The notes under the pieces were generated by a model. That model did no database searches. It was given only the letters and a program-made list of their open reading frames with translations, and was not told where the DNA came from. From positions 1 through 64,000 of the forward strand of contig SVHC01000012.1 of assembly GCA_015056055.1 (NCBI GenBank): a stretch of DNA of 64,000 bases. The letters are read 5' to 3'. Below are positions 51,195 through 60,500 of the stretch, in pieces. Position numbers and translations under genes: made by a program. The DNA is from Clostridiales bacterium (GTDB lineage: Bacteria; Bacillota; Clostridia; Christensenellales; Aristaeellaceae). Position 1 is the stretch's first letter; each line of letters starts with the position of its first letter.

Positions 51195-52064
51195 CTATTT
51201 GATCTCAATCAACAGCAATTCAGGCCTGTTAAAAATGCGCGGAATACGCGTACTCTCGCGGGCTAGACCTCTGCTGACTATCATAGTTGTACTGGATTGT
51301 GTATACATACCGCCGGCATATTCCGGGAACCACCCCTGCCCAGGTGCATACAGACCGTTCAGAATTTCAGGGATGCGCCACTGACCGCCATGTGCGTGTC
51401 CGCACAACACCAGATCAAATCCATACTCTGAATACAGATCAAAAAATTCGGGTCTGTGAGCAAGCAATACTGTATAGAAATTATTTTCAGAATCAGTGTT
51501 CACGCATTCCAGCTGTTCGATGACTCTTACATGTCTGTCCGATACATCAAAAGCGTCAGGATCGTCAATTCCGCAAATATTTATGTGTTCGCCGTTTACG
51601 GAGACGGTGTTGCATTCACCCGATAGAACAGTTATGCCATACTTCTGAAGAATCGACATTTGTTCGGAAAAACGTTCGGAACCGCTCCAATATTCGTGGT
51701 TTCCGGTAACGTAATAACACGGATAGCTTTCTGCTATTCCTGCAAGAAACTGCTCAGTATTCTCGTCAGGCAGCACATCATCAAATATGTCGCCGCCAAG
51801 CATTACCAGATCCGGATTCAGGTCATGCACTGCATCGATCAACGTTTTTTGCCCCGTACCATAGTTGCAGGAATGAAGATCGGATACATAGGCAATGCCG
51901 ATGTTGCCGGTTATTTGCCGGGCGTCAACCATGTATGTGCTTACCGAAAGCCTAACGTCAAACGCGACGAAAACAACAATAGCAATAAGAATTATTGCAA
52001 CTGTACAGAGCAGTTTTTTTCTGTCTCTCTTTTTTGAAGCATGATTGACTAAGTTCGTTGTCAT
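51195..52064 (-). CDS. Membrane-anchored metallophosphoesterase
   Basis: The 289-residue protein has one N-terminal transmembrane helix (about 19-38) and an extracytoplasmic calcineurin-like domain with metal ligands in VSDLHSCNYG, MLGGDIFDD, VTGNHEYWSG and CGHAHGGQWRIP. It belongs with the YkuE/LpxH-like phosphohydrolases; a lipid or envelope phosphate substrate is possible. The ATG at 52064 is preceded by TTGGAGATATTTCG. It follows a tRNA gene and terminator on the same strand. Confidence 0.92.
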   Translation of the reverse strand: MTTNLVNHASKKRDRKKLLCTVAIILIAIVVFVAFDVRLSVSTYMVDARQITGNIGIAYVSDLHSCNYGTGQKTLIDAVHDLNPDLVMLGGDIFDDVLPDENTEQFLAGIAESYPCYYVTGNHEYWSGSERFSEQMSILQKYGITVLSGECNTVSVNGEHINICGIDDPDAFDVSDRHVRVIEQLECVNTDSENNFYTVLLAHRPEFFDLYSEYGFDLVLCGHAHGGQWRIPEILNGLYAPGQGWFPEYAGGMYTQSSTTMIVSRGLARESTRIPRIFNRPELLLIEIK

Positions 52065-52081
52065 CGAAATATCTCCAATTA

Positions 52082-52119
52082 CAAAAATCACGCAGCCTTT
52101 GTATCATAAGCTGCGTGAT
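52082..52119 (-). terminator. Terminator of tRNA-Ser
   Basis: ATCACGCAGC (52087-52096) pairs with GCTGCGTGAT (52110-52119) with a 13-nt loop; on the minus strand TTTTTGT follows. Confidence 0.9.
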
Positions 52120-52123
52120 AATC

Positions 52124-52212
52124 TGGCGGAGAAGGTGGGATTCGAACCCACGGAACATTTCTGTTCAACGCATTTCGAGTGCGCCCCGTTATGACCACTT
52201 CGATACTTCTCC
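52124..52212 (-). tRNA. tRNA-Ser, anticodon CGA
   Basis: The minus strand reads GGAGAAG at the 5' end and pairs with CTTCTCC before GCCA; the CCA is encoded. The T arm contains GGTTCGAATCC. The anticodon loop CTCGAAA (anticodon at 52177-52175) gives CGA, decoding UCG. A long variable arm (TTGAACAGAAATGTTCCG) and the discriminator G are class II serine features. Confidence 0.95.
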
Positions 52213-52247
52213 ATCCGCACACGAACTGAAAAATCAGTTACTTAACC

Positions 52248-52276
52248 AGTATACAGAAAAGGCAAAGGATTGTCAA
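52248..52276 (-). promoter_or_regulatory. Promoter of tRNA-Ser
   Basis: On the minus strand TTGACA (52276-52271) and TATACT (52253-52248) are exactly 17 bp apart, about 35 nt before the mature tRNA. Confidence 0.9.
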
Positions 52277-52312
52277 TGGATTTGCATGTAAAAAAATGCG
52301 AATGCGATTTGC

Positions 52313-52341
52313 TTGCATAAATAGAAGGAATACGCTATAAT
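52313..52341 (+). promoter_or_regulatory. Promoter of the secreted-protein gene
   Basis: TTGCAT (52313-52318) and TATAAT (52336-52341) are 17 bp apart. A run of G (52358-52363) then gives the ribosome site for the ATG at 52369. Confidence 0.85.
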
Positions 52342-52368
52342 AGACGAAAAATACTCTGGGGGGATGGC

Positions 52369-53016
52369 ATGCGTTTTCGAATATTGGTGATAATGATGCT
52401 TGCCTTATGGATTCCTCTTGCCGGGCATGCTGAGCTTGCAATCGATCTTTCGACGGCTACGCTGGAGGAATTGCTCGCCGCGCGGGATGCAATTCAGGCG
52501 CGGATTGAAGAAATAGAAAAAGAAGCGGCTGAAGCGCGCATTTCCGTCGGTGTTTATAAAATCGGTGAAGATTTGGAGCCGGGCATATATGTATTGATGG
52601 AAGAGGATGATGCGCTTTTGCCGAGCTTTATCCTGCGTGATGCCGAAACGGAAGAAACGCTGGAATTTGAAATTATCAGCAACCAGATGGTAGTCATGCT
52701 GGAAAAAGGGCAGATCATGCACCTTTCGGAGGCAAGGGTATATCCGATAGCGGAAGCTCCGATTGCGGCTGTCACAAGCGAAACTCCTCTTTGTGAAGGC
52801 GGCTATCTGGTAGGTACGCAGCTTGCTGCGGGAAAATATCGGATTGTGCCGGATGAAGGCGCGATATTTGCCTGCTTTGCGGTATATGACGGTCCGATTT
52901 CGCGGGAAAGCCGCATTTTGAAGTTTATGATGCTGTATGAAGCAGCCGATGTGGAACTTGCAGACGGGCAGTATATCGTTATCAGCGATTGCGTGATGAC
53001 GGTTCCGGAAGCCTAG
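52369..53016 (+). CDS. Secreted protein with two GxYxVG-type repeats
   Basis: The 215-residue product has a signal peptide (hydrophobic to about residue 20, likely cut after GHA). A helical segment STATLEELLAARDAIQARI follows. Two similar beta modules then appear: SVGVYKIGEDLEPGIYVL (about 60-77) and EGGYLVGTQLAAGKYRIV (about 143-160). Such 'GxYxVGxDIpaGxY' modules recur in extracellular Firmicute proteins of unknown role. No anchor is seen, so it is released or loosely bound. Confidence 0.82.
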   Translation: MRFRILVIMMLALWIPLAGHAELAIDLSTATLEELLAARDAIQARIEEIEKEAAEARISVGVYKIGEDLEPGIYVLMEEDDALLPSFILRDAETEETLEFEIISNQMVVMLEKGQIMHLSEARVYPIAEAPIAAVTSETPLCEGGYLVGTQLAAGKYRIVPDEGAIFACFAVYDGPISRESRILKFMMLYEAADVELADGQYIVISDCVMTVPEA

Positions 53017-53034
53017 AACCTGCGTCGTTTTCAG

Positions 53035-53074
53035 TGCGGATTGCTTGCAATCCGCATATTGGTTGTGGTATACT
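53035..53074 (+). promoter_or_regulatory. Hairpin and promoter before the LCP gene
   Basis: TGCGGATTGC / GCAATCCGCA (53035-53056, 2-nt loop) is a perfect hairpin that could end the upstream gene, although no T tract follows. Its 3' arm overlaps a -35 TTGCAA (53045-53050) placed 18 bp from TATACT (53069-53074), with TGG extension. Confidence 0.65.
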
Positions 53075-53115
53075 GTAACTGATTTGAATTCTATGTTTTA
53101 TGGAGGGTATTTACC

Positions 53116-54285
53116 TTGAGCAATTATGCACAGCGTCCCGGCAGTCGTCCGCCGCAAAGAAGAAAAAAGAAGTCCTCGGCAGCTCCGGTTTTCATGATCG
53201 GACTTATGATTGTATTGATCGTTCTGGCAGTGATCTTTATTCCGAAGCTGATGGGAGGTAACGATACTCCGGATCCGAATACGGTGAACAATGAAATCAG
53301 TCAGCCGACGGATGCGCCTGATATGCAGAACACTGAGAATACTGGTAATGCTGAGTCCGTTACCGATATTGCTACTCTGCTCGCAAACAGCGAAATGGTC
53401 GTGGCTCCGCTGGATGACTCCCAGCGCGTCAAGATTTCTGCAGAGGAACTCAGCGTGACGCCCGGTCTGCCGGACGAATGGCGCAATATCCTGCTGCTCG
53501 GTTCCGATGGTCATACCGCCATTGAATCCGCCCGTACCGATACGATGATGGTCTGCTCCATCAATACCCGAACCGGCGAGATCAAGCTTTGCTCGATTCA
53601 GCGTGACCTTATGGTAGAGATTCCCGACAGGGGCAATTACAAGATCAACTCTGCTAACTTCTGGGGCGGTCCGTGGCTTGCCGTGAAGCTGGTGAACGAG
53701 TACTTCGAAATGAACATCGAAGATTACGTAATGGTCAATTTCTTCGGCTTCCAGACGATCGCCAACTACCTCGGCGGAATCGAAATGGATATCACCAAGG
53801 AAGAAATGGAACAGATCGAGCGTAACGTTTCTGAACAGATTCGCCTCGGCCGCGAAGCTGGTATTGATGAAAGCGATCTGCCCATGGAACACCTTACTAC
53901 CTACGGCGAAAACACGCATCTGGATGCCCGCCAGACGCTGGGTTATGCCCGTATCCGTAAGCTCGCAGGCGCGGATATTGAGCGTGCAAACCGTCAGCGC
54001 AAGGTTCTTGCCGCACTGCTTGAAAAGATGATGGGTACCTCTCCGCTGGAGATTACCCGTATGGCTGCAAATCTCTTTGAGTATTTCAGCACGAGCATGA
54101 CTGCTGCTGAGGCTATCGAGCTTGCAAACTTCATCCTTTCTTCCAATATGGTGGAAATCGAAACGAAGTATCTGCCGGTCAATGGCACCTATGCGCTTGA
54201 TACCAGAAACAATATCTCTGCAATGTACGACGTTGACTACAAGACCAACGCTACCGCACTGTACGATTTTATCTACGGACAGTAA
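53116..54285 (+). CDS. LytR-CpsA-Psr (LCP) family cell-wall glycopolymer ligase
   Basis: The 389-residue protein has a basic cytoplasmic N-terminus (RRKKKSS), one transmembrane helix (about 25-46), an Asn/Thr/Asp-rich linker and an extracytoplasmic LCP domain. Key residues lie in ILLLGSDGH, ARTDTMMVCSIN, IQRDLMVEIP and GYARIRKLAGADIERANRQR. LCP enzymes attach polyprenyl-linked glycopolymers to peptidoglycan. Translation starts at TTG (53116) because GGAGGG lies 8 nt upstream and no ATG precedes the helix. It is monocistronic with its own promoter and terminator. Confidence 0.93.
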   Translation: MSNYAQRPGSRPPQRRKKKSSAAPVFMIGLMIVLIVLAVIFIPKLMGGNDTPDPNTVNNEISQPTDAPDMQNTENTGNAESVTDIATLLANSEMVVAPLDDSQRVKISAEELSVTPGLPDEWRNILLLGSDGHTAIESARTDTMMVCSINTRTGEIKLCSIQRDLMVEIPDRGNYKINSANFWGGPWLAVKLVNEYFEMNIEDYVMVNFFGFQTIANYLGGIEMDITKEEMEQIERNVSEQIRLGREAGIDESDLPMEHLTTYGENTHLDARQTLGYARIRKLAGADIERANRQRKVLAALLEKMMGTSPLEITRMAANLFEYFSTSMTAAEAIELANFILSSNMVEIETKYLPVNGTYALDTRNNISAMYDVDYKTNATALYDFIYGQ

Positions 54286-54294
54286 ACATTTCGG

Positions 54295-54329
54295 ATGCAC
54301 CGCGCAAAACAGCGCGGTGCATTTTTTTA
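54295..54329 (+). terminator. Terminator of the LCP gene
   Basis: ATGCACCGCGC / GCGCGGTGCAT forms an 11-bp stem with a 6-nt loop, followed by TTTTTTT. Confidence 0.95.
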
Positions 54330-54421
54330 TTTGTATTCAGGCATAAATGTGTGCATAAAATTTACCTGCACATGCTATACTGCGTGAATATAAAAATGAG
54401 CAGTTTAATTTAGGAATTTAC

Positions 54422-54450
54422 TTGACTAAAGTGCTAAAGTGATGTATAAT
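54422..54450 (+). promoter_or_regulatory. his operon promoter with tandem octamer
   Basis: TTGACT (54422-54427) and TATAAT (54445-54450) are 17 bp apart. Between them the octamer CTAAAGTG is repeated head to tail (54426-54433, 54434-54441), filling the spacer, a good position for a repressor. No T-box or leader peptide was seen. Confidence 0.82.
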
Positions 54451-54482
54451 GCTCACACGACAATTTGGAGGTGGCATCAGAA

Positions 54483-55598
54483 ATGATGAACGACGCTCTT
54501 CCGCGCGATGTGCGCCTGCAGTTTGCGCTGCGCGCATTGTACGAGAAATACGGATACGGTCTTTACCGTATGGGAAAATTTGAACCTTATGATATGTACC
54601 GCGAGAACAAAAATTTCCTTCGCGGCGAAAATATTATCACTTTTACCAACCCGAACGGTATCCTGATGGCGCTCAAGCCGGACGTTACCCTTTCCATTGT
54701 AAAGCATACCAAGCCTGAAACAAAAACGCAGAAACTGTTCTACCATGAAAACGTATTCCGCCGTGAAAAGAACAACCGCGAATACGGCGAAATCTGGCAG
54801 ATGGGTCTTGAATTCATCGGCGGCGGCAATGGTTATGCAGAAGCGGAAGTTGTGTATCTCGCACTTGAAAGTCTGAAGCTGATTGGCGGCGAAAGCATCC
54901 TGAATATCAGCCACATGGGTTATATGGCAGCGCTTCTGGACTATATGGGAATCATGCAGGAAAACCGCGATACGGTTCTCAATGCGCTCCGTCAGAAGAA
55001 CCAGAGCGAAGCGGCAGCTGCTGCACGCAATGCAGGGGCAGGCGAAAACGAAATTGCCGTGCTGTGCCAGCTGGCAAACTTCTCCATGCCGCTTGAAAAG
55101 GGCCTTGCGAAGCTCCGTGAACTGTGCCTTACCAAGGAAATGGAAGATGCTGTTTCCGGAATGGAAGAACTGGCGGACGGTCTTAAGTATCTCGGCGGCA
55201 CCGAGAATATCCGCGTGGATTTCTCCGTGGTCAATGATATGGATTACTACAACGGCCTTGTATTCCAGGGTTATGTGAACGGAATTCCGCGCGCTGTGAT
55301 GGCAGGCGGACGATATGACAACATGATGCGCCGATTGAACAAGCCGCAGCCTGCGGTAGGATTCGCGGTGTATCTGGGCGAACTGGAACGCGCCCTGCGC
55401 GAGCCCAAAGCCTACGATGTGGATGCGATTCTGATTTATGGCGACGCTTCCGCATCCGCTGCCGCACGGGCGGTATCGGCACTGATGGGCGAAGGCATCA
55501 GCGTGCGCGCGGAAAAGGAAATGCCCGCGGATGTACGCGCAAGGCGAATTTACCGTCTGCTTCCGGACGGACGCATGGAGGTGCAGCTGCATGCTTAG
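54483..55598 (+). CDS. hisZ: ATP phosphoribosyltransferase regulatory subunit
   Basis: HisZ is a catalytically inactive histidyl-tRNA synthetase paralogue that completes the HisG holoenzyme and carries histidine feedback. The 371-residue protein keeps class II synthetase motifs (LKPDVTLSIVKH, FRREKNNREYGEIWQMGLE, AGGRYDNMM) but lacks the anticodon-binding domain of HisS. GGAGGTGG eight nt upstream fixes the ATG at 54483. Its 3' end overlaps hisG by 8 nt. It is the first gene of a complete his operon. Confidence 0.95.
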   Translation: MMNDALPRDVRLQFALRALYEKYGYGLYRMGKFEPYDMYRENKNFLRGENIITFTNPNGILMALKPDVTLSIVKHTKPETKTQKLFYHENVFRREKNNREYGEIWQMGLEFIGGGNGYAEAEVVYLALESLKLIGGESILNISHMGYMAALLDYMGIMQENRDTVLNALRQKNQSEAAAAARNAGAGENEIAVLCQLANFSMPLEKGLAKLRELCLTKEMEDAVSGMEELADGLKYLGGTENIRVDFSVVNDMDYYNGLVFQGYVNGIPRAVMAGGRYDNMMRRLNKPQPAVGFAVYLGELERALREPKAYDVDAILIYGDASASAAARAVSALMGEGISVRAEKEMPADVRARRIYRLLPDGRMEVQLHA

Positions 55599-56208
55599 TA
55601 TAGCACTGCCCAAGGGACGACTGGGCGATAAGGTATATAAACTGTTTTCTCAGCTGGGATACGGATGCCCTTCCATTGAGGAGGACAGCCGCAAGCTTGT
55701 TTTTGACAGCCCGGACGGAAAGGTAAGATATCTTCTGGTAAAACCGTCGGACGTTGCCATTTATGTTGAGCGCGGCGCGGCGGATATCGGCGTAGCCGGA
55801 AAAGATACGCTGATGGAAAGCGAGCCGGATGTTTATGAACTGCTGGATTTGAAATTCGGCAAGTGCTCGATTGCCGTTGCTGCGAAAAACGGCTGGGTGG
55901 ATGACGTGAGTCTGCCGCTGCGTGTCGCAACCAAATATGTGAACGTGGCGCAGAACTACTATATGTCCATCAATCGCCAGATTGATATTATCAAGCTCAA
56001 CGGCAGCATCGAACTGGCTCCGATTCTGGGACTTTCGGATGTTATCGTGGATATCGTTGAGACGGGAACCACGCTGAAGGAAAACGATCTGAGCGTTTTC
56101 AACGTGATTGCACCGTCGAGCGCACGCCTGATTGCGAACCGCGCAAGCTATCAGTTCCAGGCGGATATTATTGAAGAAATCAGGGCAAAGCTGGAGGCAA
56201 TTATATGA
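55591..56208 (+). CDS. hisG: ATP phosphoribosyltransferase, short form
   Basis: This catalytic subunit of the first histidine step joins ATP and PRPP. At 205 residues it is the short HisG, which lacks the C-terminal regulatory domain and needs HisZ, encoded just upstream. It opens MLSIALPKGRLGDKVY, with GAADIGVAGKDTLME and the PRPP loop VDIVETGTTLKEN. The ATG at 55591 uses GGAGGTG inside the end of hisZ. Confidence 0.97.
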   Translation: MLSIALPKGRLGDKVYKLFSQLGYGCPSIEEDSRKLVFDSPDGKVRYLLVKPSDVAIYVERGAADIGVAGKDTLMESEPDVYELLDLKFGKCSIAVAAKNGWVDDVSLPLRVATKYVNVAQNYYMSINRQIDIIKLNGSIELAPILGLSDVIVDIVETGTTLKENDLSVFNVIAPSSARLIANRASYQFQADIIEEIRAKLEAII

Positions 56209-57494
56209 TTCGCATACTTTCGAGCCGCGAAACCGCGATGGAGGATATCCTCTCGCGCGGCGAAAACCGCGTGCCGGAAACAGTGGAGCGCGATGTGCGC
56301 GCTATTCTGGATGAGGTCAAAGCGGGTGGAGACAGTGCGGTTCTGGCCTTCAACAAAAAGTTTGGCGGAGCAGAGCAGAACAGCCTTCTTGTGACGGCTG
56401 AAGAGATGGAAGAAGGCTGGGAAAAGGCTGATAAGGAGCTTATCCGCATTCTGGAGCGTGCAAAGGAAAACATTGAAGCTTTCCACTGCCGCCAGAAGAG
56501 GGAAGGCTTTATTGCAAGCGATAAGCCGGGTATTATCATGGGCCAGCGCATCACGCCGATTGACAAGGTCGGCCTGTATGTGCCGGGCGGCACGGCGAGT
56601 TATCCTTCCACGGTTCTGATGAATGCGGTTCCGGCCAAAATTGCCGGTGTTCCGCAGATCGTTATGACCACACCTCCGGGACCGGACGGCAAAATTGCCC
56701 CGGCAATCCTTGCGGCAGCAAAAATCGCCGGCGTTGATACCATTGTGAAAGCCGGCGGTGCACAGGCTGTTGCTGCGTTGGCGTACGGTACCGAGAGCAT
56801 TCCGAGGGTTGATAAGATTGTCGGCCCCGGCAACATTTTTGTGGCGACGGCGAAAAAGCAGGTGTTCGGCCTTGTTGATATCGATATGATTGCCGGACCG
56901 AGTGAGATTCTTGTTATTGCGGATGCAAAGGCAAATCCTGCCTTTGTTGCGGCAGACCTGTTGAGCCAGGCTGAGCATGACAGGCTTTCTTCCGCAGTTC
57001 TGATTTGCGACAGCATGGCACTGGCCGAAAATGTGGCGCAGGAGATTGAACGTCAGCTGGCGCTTTTGCCCCGTCAGGAAATCGCGCGCGAATCCATCGA
57101 AAAGAACGGAAAGATCATCGTGACGGATAATCTGCTGGAAGGCGTGGAGATTTCCAATGCACTGGCTCCCGAGCATCTGGAACTGTGCGTGGACGAACCG
57201 TTTGCACTGCTCGGTGCCGTAAAACACGCCGGCAGCATTTTCCTCGGTCGTTATGCGCCTGAGGCTCTGGGCGACTATCTGGCAGGCCCGAACCATACGC
57301 TGCCCACCATGGGCGCGGCGCGTTTTGCCAGCCCTCTTTCTGTGGATGATTTCTGCAAAAAGAGCAGCTATCTGTATTATACCCGCGAAGCGCTTATGGG
57401 CGTGAAGGACGATATCGGCGTATTTGCTACGGCGGAAGGTCTCAATGCACATGCGCGCAGCGCGCTGATTCGCTTTGAGGAGGAAGGCGTATGA
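56205..57494 (+). CDS. hisD: Histidinol dehydrogenase
   Basis: HisD performs the last two steps, oxidising histidinol to histidine with two NAD+. The 429-residue zinc enzyme has [40 protein letters not shown] (zinc and catalytic residues) and [12 protein letters not shown]. It overlaps hisG and hisC by 4 nt each. In this lineage hisD lies early in the operon, after hisG. Confidence 0.98.
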   Translation: MIRILSSRETAMEDILSRGENRVPETVERDVRAILDEVKAGGDSAVLAFNKKFGGAEQNSLLVTAEEMEEGWEKADKELIRILERAKENIEAFHCRQKREGFIASDKPGIIMGQRITPIDKVGLYVPGGTASYPSTVLMNAVPAKIAGVPQIVMTTPPGPDGKIAPAILAAAKIAGVDTIVKAGGAQAVAALAYGTESIPRVDKIVGPGNIFVATAKKQVFGLVDIDMIAGPSEILVIADAKANPAFVAADLLSQAEHDRLSSAVLICDSMALAENVAQEIERQLALLPRQEIARESIEKNGKIIVTDNLLEGVEISNALAPEHLELCVDEPFALLGAVKHAGSIFLGRYAPEALGDYLAGPNHTLPTMGAARFASPLSVDDFCKKSSYLYYTREALMGVKDDIGVFATAEGLNAHARSALIRFEEEGV

Positions 57495-58555
57495 GCCGCT
57501 TTCTGAAAAGCGCACTGAGTGCGCTGGAACCGTATACGCCCGGCGAACAGCCCCGCGGCGAAATCAAACTGATTAAGCTCAATACCAATGAAAGCCCCTT
57601 CCCGCCCAGCGCAAAGGTGCTGGAAGCGATTGATCGCGCGGAAGTGGAAAAACTGCGCCTGTATTCCGACCCGACCTGTCGGGACGCGGTAAACGCAATT
57701 GCAAAAATGCTGGGCGTTGAAAGTGATCAGGTGGTGCTTGGCAACGGAAGCGATGAGCTTCTGGCCTTTGCATTTCATGGATTCTGCGAAAAGGGCGCGG
57801 CATTTGCGGATATTACCTATGGATTCTATAGTGTTTTTGCGGATATGTTCTCCGTAAAGGCGAATGTCATTCCGCTGCGCGAGGATTATTCTCTTGCGGT
57901 GGAAGATTACAGGGATGCCGAAGGAACGGTGTTCATCGCCAATCCCAATGCACCTACCGGTCTGTGCCTGCCGCTTTCGGATATCCGAATTTTGTTGGAA
58001 CAGAACAGGGAACGGCTTGTGGTAGTTGATGAAGCGTACGTTGACTTTGGCGGTGAGAGTGCGATTGCGCTTTTGCCGGAGTATGATAATCTGCTTGTTA
58101 TCCGCACGATGTCCAAGTCGCGTTCCCTTGCAGGCGCGCGCGTGGGCTTTGCTATCGGCAATAAAGATCTGATTGCGGATATGAATGCAATGCGCTTCAG
58201 CTTTAATCCCTATAATATCAACCGCCTGAGCCTGCTTGCAGCCGAAAAGGCGGCGGAAGACGTGGAATATTTTGAGGACTGCTGCCGGAAGATTATCGAA
58301 AACCGGGCATTCCTGACAGAAGCGCTCAGAGAACGCGGCTTTACCGTGCTTGACAGCAAAACGAATTTTGTCTTTGCAAAGAGCACGATCGGCGGCAAGG
58401 CATATCTCGATGCACTGCGAGCAAAGGGAATTCTGGTGCGCTGGTTCTCTTCCGAAAGACTGCGTGACTATGTGCGCATTACCATCGGTACGCGCGAAGA
58501 AATGGAAGAACTCGTACGCGCTACGGACGATATTTTGCGGGAGGCAAACCAATGA
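57491..58555 (+). CDS. hisC: Histidinol-phosphate aminotransferase
   Basis: The 354-residue class I/II aminotransferase shows LNTNESPFPPS, GNGSDELLAF, NPNAPTGLCLP and the PLP-binding Lys in RTMSKSRSLAGARVG. It converts imidazole acetol phosphate and glutamate to histidinol phosphate. It has 4-nt overlaps with both neighbours. Confidence 0.97.
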   Translation: MSRFLKSALSALEPYTPGEQPRGEIKLIKLNTNESPFPPSAKVLEAIDRAEVEKLRLYSDPTCRDAVNAIAKMLGVESDQVVLGNGSDELLAFAFHGFCEKGAAFADITYGFYSVFADMFSVKANVIPLREDYSLAVEDYRDAEGTVFIANPNAPTGLCLPLSDIRILLEQNRERLVVVDEAYVDFGGESAIALLPEYDNLLVIRTMSKSRSLAGARVGFAIGNKDLIADMNAMRFSFNPYNINRLSLLAAEKAAEDVEYFEDCCRKIIENRAFLTEALRERGFTVLDSKTNFVFAKSTIGGKAYLDALRAKGILVRWFSSERLRDYVRITIGTREEMEELVRATDDILREANQ

Positions 58556-59142
58556 GAACGGCAGAAATCATCCGCAAAACCGCGGAAACCGATATTGCGC
58601 TTCAGCTGAATCTGGACGGCGAAGGCAAATACACGATTGATACCGGATGCGGCTTTCTGAATCATATGATGGAGCTGTTCACCCGTCACGGAAATTTTGA
58701 TCTTACGCTGAAATGCGCGGGTGATACGCATGTGGACTATCATCACACGGCGGAGGATGTAGCCATCTCGCTGGGAAGAGCCTTTGATGAGGCACTCGGC
58801 GACCGCCGCGGCATTCGCCGCTATGGCAGCATGATTCTGCCGATGGACGAGGCTCTTGTGCTGGCTGCGGTAGATATTTCGGGTCGTCCCGCACTGGGTT
58901 GGGATTTGCCCATTCCCACGGAAAAAGTCGGCGATTTTGATACCGAGCTGGTGAAAGAATTCATGCTGGCACTGACCCGTTCTCTGGGTGCATCCATTCA
59001 TCTGCGCCTGTTTGCGGGAGAAAACAGCCATCATATTATCGAGGGAGCGTTCAAGGCGCTTGCGCGTGCGCTTGCCGAGGCGGTTGCGATCGACGAGCGT
59101 TTCCGCGACCGAATTCCCTCCACAAAGGGTACCATTGTGTAA
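58552..59142 (+). CDS. hisB: Imidazoleglycerol-phosphate dehydratase
   Basis: This 196-residue Mn-dependent dehydratase has the duplicated His motifs GFLNHMMELFTRHG and DYHHTAEDVAISLG. It is the single-function form without the phosphatase domain, consistent with a separate PHP phosphatase at the end of the operon. Its start overlaps hisC by 4 nt. Confidence 0.97.
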   Translation: MRTAEIIRKTAETDIALQLNLDGEGKYTIDTGCGFLNHMMELFTRHGNFDLTLKCAGDTHVDYHHTAEDVAISLGRAFDEALGDRRGIRRYGSMILPMDEALVLAAVDISGRPALGWDLPIPTEKVGDFDTELVKEFMLALTRSLGASIHLRLFAGENSHHIIEGAFKALARALAEAVAIDERFRDRIPSTKGTIV

Positions 59143-59152
59143 GGAGAAATCT

Positions 59153-59797
59153 ATGATTGCGATCATTGATTACGGCGTGGGCAATCTTTTCAGTTTGTCT
59201 TCGTCGCTGAAATATCTGGGCATGGACGCGTGCGTTACCGGCAATGCGGAGGACCTTCGCCGTGCGGACAGAATTATTCTGCCCGGCGTGGGAGCGTTCG
59301 GCGATGCGGCAGAACAGCTGCGCGCAACCGGACTTGTTCCCGTGATTCGCGAAGAAGCGGCAAAGGGCAAACCGTTTCTGGGCATCTGCCTGGGTATGCA
59401 GCTTCTGTTTGAAGAAAGCTTTGAGTACGGAAGGCATGAAGGACTCGGCCTGATTCCCGGCGGCATCTATCCCATGGAGGAAGATCTGAAGGCAATGGGA
59501 ATTTCCCTCAAGGTCCCGCAAATCGGCTGGAATGCGCTGGACATTTGTAAGGCAGATCATCCCCTGATGAAGTACTGCAAAAACGGCGACTTCGTTTACT
59601 ATGTGCATTCCTACTATGCCAAAACGGCGGAAGAAAACCTTGTGGCAACGTCGGATTACGGCGTGCGCGTACCGGGCGCGGTGGCGCGTAAAAATGTATT
59701 CGGCTGTCAGTTCCATCCGGAAAAGAGCGGCCGCGTAGGACTTTCCATCCTGAAAGCATTCTGTGAGGTGCCTTATGAAAATCTTTCCGGCAATTGA
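59153..59797 (+). CDS. hisH: Imidazole glycerol phosphate synthase glutaminase subunit
   Basis: The 214-residue class I amidotransferase feeds ammonia to HisF. The full catalytic triad is present: Cys in LGICLGMQLLFE, and His and Glu in CQFHPEKSG. This is a useful internal contrast with CarA in the same window, where the equivalent residues are lost. AAGGAGAAATCT precedes the ATG. The 3' end overlaps hisA by 23 nt. Confidence 0.97.
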   Translation: MIAIIDYGVGNLFSLSSSLKYLGMDACVTGNAEDLRRADRIILPGVGAFGDAAEQLRATGLVPVIREEAAKGKPFLGICLGMQLLFEESFEYGRHEGLGLIPGGIYPMEEDLKAMGISLKVPQIGWNALDICKADHPLMKYCKNGDFVYYVHSYYAKTAEENLVATSDYGVRVPGAVARKNVFGCQFHPEKSGRVGLSILKAFCEVPYENLSGN

Positions 59798-60500
59798 TTT
59801 GAGGGGCGGCCGCGTTGTGCGCCTTACGCAGGGCGATTACGGCAAGACCACCGAATATGCAATTTCTCCCTGTGAGGCGGCAGAATCGTTTGTTCAGGCG
59901 GGAGCAGGCTGCATCCATATCGTAGACCTTGACGGTGCAAAGGACGGTACGCTTTCGAACTACGAAACGATTCGCGAAGTGCTCTCCGGCGGCAAACTTT
60001 TTGCCGAAGTCGGCGGCGGCATTCGCGATGAAAGCCGCATTGCATCCTATCTGGATGCAGGTGCGGGCCGCGTGATTCTGGGTACCGCTGCGGTGAACAA
60101 TTTTCCGTTCCTTGTGGAGATGGTCAAAAAATACGGCGAGAAGATCGCTGTGGGCGTAGATGCGCGTGACGGTCGCGTTGCGGTGGACGGATGGCTCACC
60201 GTGACCGAACTGGACAGCGTGGATTTCTGCCGTCGTGTGCGCGATATCGGCGTGAAAACCGTAATCTATACGGATATTTCGCGCGACGGTGCAATGCGCG
60301 GCACAAATCTTGAAATCTATGGTACGCTGGTCAAAATCGACGGGCTTGATATTGTAGCCTCCGGCGGCGTTTCCACCATGGCTGATATTACGGGACTCAG
60401 GAATATGGGCGTTCCTGCGGCTATCGTGGGCAAGGCGCTCTATACGGGTGCATTGCAGCTGGCGGATGTCTTGGCGGAAGCGAGGAAAACGGAATGGTAA
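59775..60500 (+). CDS. hisA: ProFAR isomerase
   Basis: The 241-residue beta/alpha barrel opens MKIFPAIDLRGGRVVRL with the catalytic Asp and carries VGGGIRDESRI and the second-half IYTDISRDGAMRG. It isomerises ProFAR to PRFAR. The start lies inside the end of hisH with GAGGTG nearby. Its 3' end overlaps hisF by 7 nt. Confidence 0.97.
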   Translation: MKIFPAIDLRGGRVVRLTQGDYGKTTEYAISPCEAAESFVQAGAGCIHIVDLDGAKDGTLSNYETIREVLSGGKLFAEVGGGIRDESRIASYLDAGAGRVILGTAAVNNFPFLVEMVKKYGEKIAVGVDARDGRVAVDGWLTVTELDSVDFCRRVRDIGVKTVIYTDISRDGAMRGTNLEIYGTLVKIDGLDIVASGGVSTMADITGLRNMGVPAAIVGKALYTGALQLADVLAEARKTEW

